From assembly GCA_036936605.1 (NCBI GenBank), contig JAUPFV010000005.1, forward strand, positions 190,276,958 to 190,340,957: DNA of 64,000 nucleotides. Direction: 5' to 3'. This DNA is from Limnanthes douglasii subsp. nivea (Eukaryota > Streptophyta > Magnoliopsida > Brassicales > Limnanthaceae). Numbering within the stretch: the first letter of the stretch is position 1; the number at the start of each line of letters is the position of its first letter. Made by a program: the position numbers and the translations under genes. Below are positions 58,001 to 64,000 of the stretch, piece after piece. The notes under the pieces are model-generated. The model made no database searches, was not told the DNA's origin, and was given only the letters and a program-made list of their open reading frames with translations.

Positions 58001-60000
58001 TGAAATGGAGTCGATGCCCCTTGACTTGACGTCGGTCGTATGTCTTTAGTTTCTTATCTTATTCACATCTTGCTCAAAATTCCTGATGCTAGTATTACTA
58101 ACGGCAACGTTTGTATGGACAAATAACCGACGCCAAATAACACTCAACCAGAGATGAAAAGAGCTTAAGAATATTAAATTGTTTATTATAAATGTTTCTT
58201 ACCGAAATATCCATAACCGGTTAGGGTATAATAATCTTTATTAAGTTTGTAATGGTTGATTGAAACGTTCATATGTTACACGTGTTATACATCTTTATAA
58301 CTTAAAGATATAAATTACTATAAAACGGAGTTCAAGTCGTTATAACAAATATTGATTCATTTGATTAATAAAATTACTTTTGATCGTTTTTAATCTTATC
58401 TTATCGAGGAAAAAAATTCTCTCATCACCATACGTAAGCGGTTGGAAACCTCGTCCTATTATACTATTGTGTTACCTATTGTTTTTTAAATTATCCGTTC
58501 ATATCATACAATAAGATCATACACCATTATCTACTCGAGGTCAGCGTGGTACGAATTTCTATTTTTAATAAAAATGATATGTATTTTTTATCGAAAAAAC
58601 TTTAAACACTATTTCATGAATTTGTAAATAATATTTAATGCATTTACTAATTATTATGACATGTATGTTTTTCAAAAATTTGACAAGTACTAAATTGAAT
58701 ACTTATTTTTCATAAAAATCTCAAAAATTAAAAAATTCCTCCGGCGTCTAACAAAACCCAAGGCTGGCCCTAAGCATGACTGTAGGTAATGTTACAGAAG
58801 TTGGGTTGAAAGTTAAAGAAGACATAGGCCTAAAATCACCCAAGTCAACATTCAGCCCACGATCATTTTAGACATGACTCAGTGCTTGTGGTACTTTATA
58901 GTAACAAATTTGTAGCAGTCAATGATCGAATAATCACTATCCGGATCACTATAAAAAGAATTCCCTAAGAAACATGTGTCATCATTGAACGCAAACTCGT
59001 TTATCTTTACATCTTAAATTTCACTTAAAATAAATTTGGAATCCTGAAACATCCACAGAACATGGAATGTTGAATTGTGATTCTGAATGTTGGAAATTGA
59101 AAGCCAAGTAGCCAATAGTTAAAAATTCTTTGGGTATCACCATTTAAAGGAGCGGTGGTTAACTCTTGTCAAATATAGGCCATGATTTCATGTACCCTAT
59201 GCATATTTGACTCGAACAGAGCTAGAAGTTATATTGTTTAGGTAAAAGGGCTCTGTTTAATTAATTCTGATCTATAAAGCCTCAACAATTAAAATAATCT
59301 TATAAAATTAAATTAAATTATATGGTTTGTCTATTTTTAAAAATTAAAATTTTGAATTATCTAAATAGTAATCATTTCCGCAACAAATTTTAAAACAATT
59401 AATCTAATAAATAAAAAACTAAATGCAATAGCAACGTTTTAACTACATAAATCATAAGCTTATCTCACAGAAAAATAATCAACAACAGAATAAATTAACG
59501 CATAAATTTTATTTTACGTGGCAATTTTTTTATTTGAAGAGTAAAAAATCATTGAATTTATAATGAGTTCATCTTAAACGTTCACGTATATCTAAATTAA
59601 TTTAATATAGATTTATATCCCACCAACAATTTTAAGTATAATAGACTAATAAGAAGAGAAACAAAACAAAAAAAATATCACCAAAATACTGCACTATTCC
59701 GATAGTGATTTCTCCCGAACCATAGGACAAAATCACAATTCAACCAGTCAAATTGAAGATTTTAATGTCTTAAACACGTTGCCCAAAATTAAACAAAACA
59801 TAACACCGACTGCCCTTTGATCAAACCTTTTTGCTGTGGTTGCACACAACAGATCAGAAAACAAAAAAAAACCTTTCTATTCTTGTATATCATTAGAGAG
59901 ACAAAAATCCTAAGTTATAAAGTTTTGTTCTAATATGGGTTGGACCTTAACAATATCGCGCTCTATCCTGTCACAAAATCATACGACGATGAGAAGATCA
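58001..60000. other. AT-rich intergenic DNA, no gene seen
   Basis: No coding motif was recognised in 2 kb. The right end may include the 3' LTR of the copia element that begins at 60.0 kb, but its boundary could not be matched to the 5' LTR by eye. Confidence 0.5.
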
Positions 60001-60009
60001 CTTGAACCT

Positions 60010-60136
60010 CATGGGGGTGAGCTTACTACAAAGCTTAATCTCGTTTCTGGGAATTGTCTTAGTCAACATGTCTTCAATATTCTTATCACTGACTAGGATA
60101 AACTTCGGCTTGTGATACTTAGTTGAAGGTTTTCTT
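60010..60136 (-). pseudogene. copia RNase H C-terminus
   Basis: The minus strand reads STKYHKPKFILVSDKNIED-MLTK and then TIPRNEIKLCSKLTPMRFK-stop. This fits the last 40 residues of copia RNase H (N-x-AD-x-LTK-x-L-P block). Only this tail remains. Confidence 0.8.
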
Positions 60137-60184
<48 letters not shown>

Positions 60185-60192
60185 ACACACAC
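60137..60192. repeat. CT/CA microsatellite
   Basis: A TCTCTCTC run of over 40 bases followed by CACACACACA, lying exactly where the copia coding sequence jumps from the integrase-RT linker to the RNase H end. Confidence 0.97.
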
Positions 60193-60199
60193 ATGTGCA

Positions 60200-61500
60200 T
60201 CCTCTACATGAGGGGTAGGTTGTTCCCCTTGCTCATGAACTTCTTTATCATGGAGTTCTTCCTCAAATAATATTACATTAGAATCATCATCAGCTTAATG
60301 ATGTAAATCACCCCCGTGTAAAACATAATAGATATCATTGGAAACCACCTTAAAATTTGCATTTGTTGGTTGATGTACTTATGGAACACTAGTATAAGAA
60401 ACATCATTAGTAGTATTAAAAGGTATACCAAAGGTAGAAGTGAGTATTATAATCAAAATATCTACACCCATTTCATGCTCAAAGAATATCACATATGTAC
60501 TTCTCACTACTTTGTTCTTTTTAGAATCACAAAGTCTGAATTAATACTCTTCATCACTATATCCAAAGAAGATACAAGGATTAGTCTTTTAATCGAGTTT
60601 AGATCTTTGTTACTTTGGAACATGTATGTATACCTTGCACTTAAAAACTTTTATATGGGAATATGTAGGATCATTTCTTCTCCATACTCTCTCAGGAATA
60701 TAAAAATCAAGAGTTGTTGATATACCTTTATTTATCAAGTACACAACACAATTAACTATTTCAGCTCAAAATCTCTTAGGTAGTTTAGATATTTCTTGAT
60801 ACATCTCACCTTCTCTATAATGGTTCGGTTCATTCTCTATGCAACTCTATTATGTTGTGGTGTAAATGGTTTTTTCCTTTCATGTCTACCACAATGTGAT
60901 TTATAACTTTTGAAATCATTCGAAATATACTCAACACCATTGTTAGATTAAATAAATTTCAATTTTCTTATTGTCTCCCTTTCTACCAAGACATAAATTT
61001 TTTAAAAAATCTTAAACACTTGGATTTTTGTCCTCATCTGTATATCCAAGATTTTTGAGTATCATCATCAATAAATGTAAAAAAAAATACTTATTACCAC
61101 CAATAAACTTAACATCAATAGGACCACAAACATGAGAGTGTACTAATTCAAACTTTTGTTTTCTTCTAGTGGACTTCATGAAAAAAGGTCTATGTTCATT
61201 GTCTGTAAAACAATAGTCACAATGGTTTATAATAATAGTTTTACGAACCGGAATGAGTGACTTAAAAACCAAGGTTTTCATCTTCTTGTCAGTTATGCAT
61301 TCTAATCTTTGATACCAAAAGTTAGGGAAATTATTCTCCTCAATTGCATTCAGCTGACACCGAACATATATCCAAATATGTCATATACAAAGAGATCTAG
61401 AGATTACCTCGAGCAACTATCTCGAAACTTTGTAGATTTTTAACTTACCATTACCAAAGGTGAGACTGGAACTTTCTTGATCACTAAAATTTGCAGATAA
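60200..61500 (-). pseudogene. copia integrase and linker
   Basis: The open piece 61281-61012 reads CDYCFTDNEHRPFFMKSTRR, then FELVHSHVCGPIDVKFIGGN: the zinc-binding end and first core block (usually HSDVCGP). Further on the minus strand reads RHERKKPFTPQHNRVA, then RMNRTIIEKVRC and VNCVVYLINK (60900-60710), the P-Q-x-N-G-V-A-E-R region. At 60300-60200 an acidic linker (FEEELHDKEVHEQGEQPTP) precedes the deletion point. Confidence 0.85.
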
Positions 61501-61839
61501 GATTAAGAATATGGTGCATGTCCTTTAATGTAAGTATGTACTTAATGCATACCTTCAGATGAATATCGTACAACCTAATAATGATAGTTGAACTCTATTT
61601 TCCCATATTATACCATAATTTCAATTTTTGTAGTTCAAGAAATATTTTCTATTAGGGACACAATAATAGAAAGTGTATATATCTACAAGCCATTATAAAT
61701 CTGAATTATCAACATGATGGCACTCACCAGTAAAAGAAATCAAAGATGAATCATCATTATCAGTAGTAAAATAGTTGTAGTGTTTTTATTACGACTCTTA
61801 ATTTATGAATACGACTTGTTATCTTTTTCTTTCTTCCAT

Positions 61840-62545
61840 AGATAAAAAAATACTTTTGTATATGACCAAACTTACTGCAATAATAGATCTTTCTTTATTC
61901 CTTTATTCCACTATTCTCGATGATACGAGCAAGTGAATTGTTCACTCCCATCTTCTTTCTTCTAATCTCTTTATGGAACATGCTTTATTTGATAACATCC
62001 AAAGATAAGGCACCATTTTAAATAGAGTTACTAATGATAAAAAAGGGGTCTTCCAACTGTTTAGTATAGAACTTAATAAGAATAAATCTTGCAACTCATC
62101 ATCAAGAACAATCTTCATAGTAGTCAACTTTTTACTAATATCTTGAGAGTCACTAAGATGCTCGGAAACTGATTTCCTATTTTTTAAATTCAAATTAACA
62201 ATTTTTTAATAAAAATATCTATATTATGAGCAGTCTTTCTTTGAGAAAGAACTTACAATTTATTCCCAATATCATAAGGGCCAGACTCATTAGAAACATG
62301 GTTGAAGATGTTAATATTAACCTATTATCGAATAGTCCCCAGAGTTTTTTTTCAAATTTTCCATATATGTTTCTTTAATTATCTTGTCGTTTTACATGTT
62401 AAGTAGAGTTACCAGTATCATCCTCAATTGGCTTAATCAGATCAAGCACAACTTTGCAATACAATAAATCTTCCATCATTAGTCTCTAAGTAGAATAATC
62501 GTTTGATGTTAATTTAATCATGTAGTTATGATTATTATAATCCAT
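61840..62545 (-). pseudogene. copia gag (UBN2 type) and zinc knuckle
   Basis: From the start near 62543 the minus strand reads MDYNNHNYMIKLTSNDYST, stop, RLMMEDLLYCK. The open piece 62193-61942 gives SVSEHLSDSQDISKKLTTMK, then IVLDDELQDLFLLSSILNSW, the UBN2 gag block. A knuckle relic (YYCSKFGHIQKYF) lies near 61900-61860. Several stops. Confidence 0.85.
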
Positions 62546-62569
62546 GTGTAATAGCTAAATAAACCACAA

Positions 62570-62581
62570 GCTCTAATCCAA
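62570..62581 (-). other. Degenerate copia primer-binding site
   Basis: The minus strand reads TTGGATTAGAGC, 9 of 12 identical to TGGTATCAGAGC, between the LTR and the gag start. Confidence 0.55.
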
Positions 62582-62583
62582 AC

Positions 62584-63332
62584 TATAAGACCCATATATT
62601 AGTATATCAACCACCCACAAGATCAATTTCAAGATAAGCAACCAAATAAATAAAAAACCCAATTTACCACCAATGATTCATAAACTAGTTATCCAATAAA
62701 ACCACAACTCTAACCACAAAAAAAAAAACAACACTAAAATAAATCAACACACAATAATTAGTTTTTGTGGAAAAATCCATTCGATGTGTAGAGAAAAAAC
62801 TACGAGACTTGGTGAGGATAAAAATAGCCTGGGGTAGGCAAGTAATTTCAAGTGGAGTTTTAAGGCGGTGTAAGGGTGTTTCAAGGTGTTTCAAGGTAGT
62901 GTGAGGGTGTTTCAAGGTGGTGTGAGGGTGTTTCAAGGTGTTTCAAGGTGGTGTGAGGGTGTTTCAAAGTGGAGAGAGAATTAAGCAGCTTGGCAGCAGT
63001 TAATTTTTTGTTACCCATAGTTAATGCTGGTGGTTGGGTATTTATAGTATGATATTTGGGCCCTTATGGGCTTTTGGGTCATGTTTAATGGACCCGGGTC
63101 ATGTTTAAAGACCCATGAGTTTTAAGCAGATGGGCAGGTAGCTTAGTCAGAAAGTGTTTAGGTTTTTTAGTACTTTAGTCATAGTTCGAACAGCCTTAGG
63201 CTCACAGTGTTCGAAGTCATCTGTCCGGTTCAAAAGTCCTGTCCGATTTAAGTTCTTAGTGTCTGTCCGGTTTACGGAGAGATTTACATTGGTTTGCCCT
63301 TCCGGGGAGCATTCCGAATTCGGACTCATCAG
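62584..63332 (-). repeat. copia 5' LTR (about 750 bp)
   Basis: Lies between the primer site and GGACTCATCA at 63322-63331. The inner third reads, on the minus strand, like a typical copia R-U5 (GGATTTTTCCAC, then TTGTGTGTTGATTTATTTTA). The outer half matches the segment at 34.9-35.3 kb. It contains a minisatellite (62865-62975). Exact ends are uncertain. Confidence 0.7.
62865..62975. repeat. GTTTCAAGGTGGTGTGAGGG-type minisatellite in the copia LTR
   Basis: Five or so units of 10-21 bases alternating GTGTTTCAAG and GTGGTGTGAGG. On the minus strand they translate to TLKHPHTTLKHPHTTLKH, which explains the short open frame there. The related segment at 34.98-35.04 kb has TGTTTTATGATG and GGGTGTTTTG in the corresponding place without the array. 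Confidence 0.9.
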
Positions 63333-63339
63333 GAGCCCC

Positions 63340-63770
63340 TTTTTTAGGTTGTTTGAACAAGCGTCCTTGTCAAAGAACTGAAAAACAGTCCGATTTAGGA
63401 AGTGGTTTTCAGTTCGAAGAGAGTTGGGGATAAACCCGGACAGACCGAACGTTACGAATTCTAAACGGTTCTTGCCAGAGTTAATGGGACACGTGTCACT
63501 CTCTGATTGGTCACTTTAGTCGTTTTTTTACCTTGAACTTCGCACCACTTTCTCGAACAAGTTACCTTTTTTAAATGCCATTAATGACATCAGCGCCGTC
63601 TTTTAATCATTGCCCTACTTTTCGGATTCTCCTAGGAATCAACTCCTTTTTTCACATTTACTATAAATTCTAATTCACTTTTCACTGTCTCATTATCTCT
63701 TTCAAATTTCACTCTGCAATTACACTCAGAGCTTTATCTCTCTAGAACTTCAAAACTTCCTTGGCTGTTT
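63340..63770 (+). promoter_or_regulatory. Promoter-like region before the right-edge ORF
   Basis: Contains GACACGTGTC (63490-63499, G-box type), CTCTGATTGGTCAC (CCAAT-type on the complement), and ACTATAAATTC (about 63660) as a TATA box, followed by a pyrimidine-rich leader and an ATG at 63771. This layout fits a promoter, perhaps the U3-R part of an unrecognised LTR. No partner repeat is in the window. Confidence 0.45.
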
Positions 63771-64000
63771 ATGTTTACAGCAAGAACAGTACTGATCAAG
63801 GGCGGCTGGCTTAACCTCTCGGAATTGGAGAAAGCTCAAAGAGTTGAGAAGGAAAAATGACTTGCTGCAGGGCTACCATCGTCGCCTATTGAGAAACCAG
63901 CCTCTTCTGTCGCAGAATCTGATAGAGGTTCATCTTCTTCCAAAGGTACAAAACCTAAAAAGCTCTTTCAATCAACGCTCTCCCCCATAGTATCTGGCTC
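63771..64000 (+). pseudogene. Unidentified ORF start, cut by the window edge
   Basis: From ATG 63771 the frame encodes MFTARTVLIKGGWLNLSELE, then KAQRVEKEK, and meets TGA at 63858-63860. The same frame then stays open to the end, with GLPSSPIEKPASSVAES, a Ser-rich stretch and KPKKLFQSTLSPIVSG. The composition is protein-like rather than random, and GC content is higher than its surroundings. I do not recognise the family. It could be the first ORF of a retroelement or a gene start with one nonsense change. Confidence 0.4.

Larger units (their letters stand above)
60005..63332 (-). mobile_element. Decayed Ty1/copia element lacking RT
   Basis: Minus strand, right to left: 5' LTR, degenerate iMet primer site, UBN2-type gag, zinc knuckle, integrase, a linker, and directly the end of RNase H. 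Copia order (integrase before RT/RNase H) is clear; RT and most of RNase H are gone, with a CT microsatellite at the junction. Motifs resemble Tork/TNT1-type elements. All coding parts carry stops. Confidence 0.85.

Noticed and set aside
60370..60720. 116-codon plus-strand open frame
   Set aside because: Shadow of the copia integrase and linker, which read on the minus strand with recognisable motifs.
1..64000. tRNA, rRNA or other structural RNA genes
   Set aside because: Primer sites resembling tRNA 3' ends were seen, but no full tRNA cloverleaf or rRNA sequence was recognised by eye. A tRNAscan or Infernal run would be decisive.

Overview
The window reads as plant nuclear DNA from a eudicot, and it is gene-poor, AT-rich and packed with retrotransposons. 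The plant assignment rests on an intron-containing CYP81-type cytochrome P450, plant LINEs with a DUF4283-like ORF1 and a C-terminal RNase H, Tat-type Ty3/gypsy elements with a second RNase H and an antisense ORF, Ty1/copia remains, and a TRIM element with a tRNA-iMet primer site. The species cannot be read from the sequence. The P450 is the only complete host gene I can support.

Left part (1-16.4 kb). The window opens inside a tandem-repeat array (1-545) that recurs at 35.3-37.3 kb. A badly decayed Tat element (A, plus strand, about 3.4-15.9 kb) follows: primer site, gag, protease, RT, RNase H, second RNase H, integrase, eight 35-bp repeats, then an antisense ORF. Its RT is split by a younger minus-strand Ty3/gypsy element (6792-9986) with about 97% identical LTRs and a CTTAC target duplication. 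That guest lost most of pol. A 45-bp minisatellite now joins gag in frame to integrase, and the reading frame ends inside the LTR. A 5'-truncated LINE remnant lies at 15.9-16.2 kb.

Centre (16.5-33.3 kb). A two-exon CYP81-like gene (16578-18450, 498 aa) is followed at once by an essentially full-length LINE (18598-24745) with an 18-bp target duplication. Its ORF1 and ORF2 overlap by ATGA. An older relative of that LINE occupies about 28.35-33.33 kb.

Right part (33.3-64 kb). A solo-LTR-like segment (34.9-35.3 kb) abuts the second tandem array. About 7.7 kb of AT-rich DNA without recognisable genes follows. Then come a tandem TRIM (45.0-46.1 kb), a gypsy protease fragment (47.2 kb), a minus-strand Tat element (B, about 49.9-58 kb) with its antisense ORF on the plus strand, a minus-strand copia element lacking RT (60.0-63.3 kb), and an unidentified promoter-plus-ORF start running off the right edge.

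The elements do not form a working pathway. The window records repeated insertion, nesting, internal deletion and minisatellite growth around one P450 gene. All boundaries described as approximate come from reading by eye.
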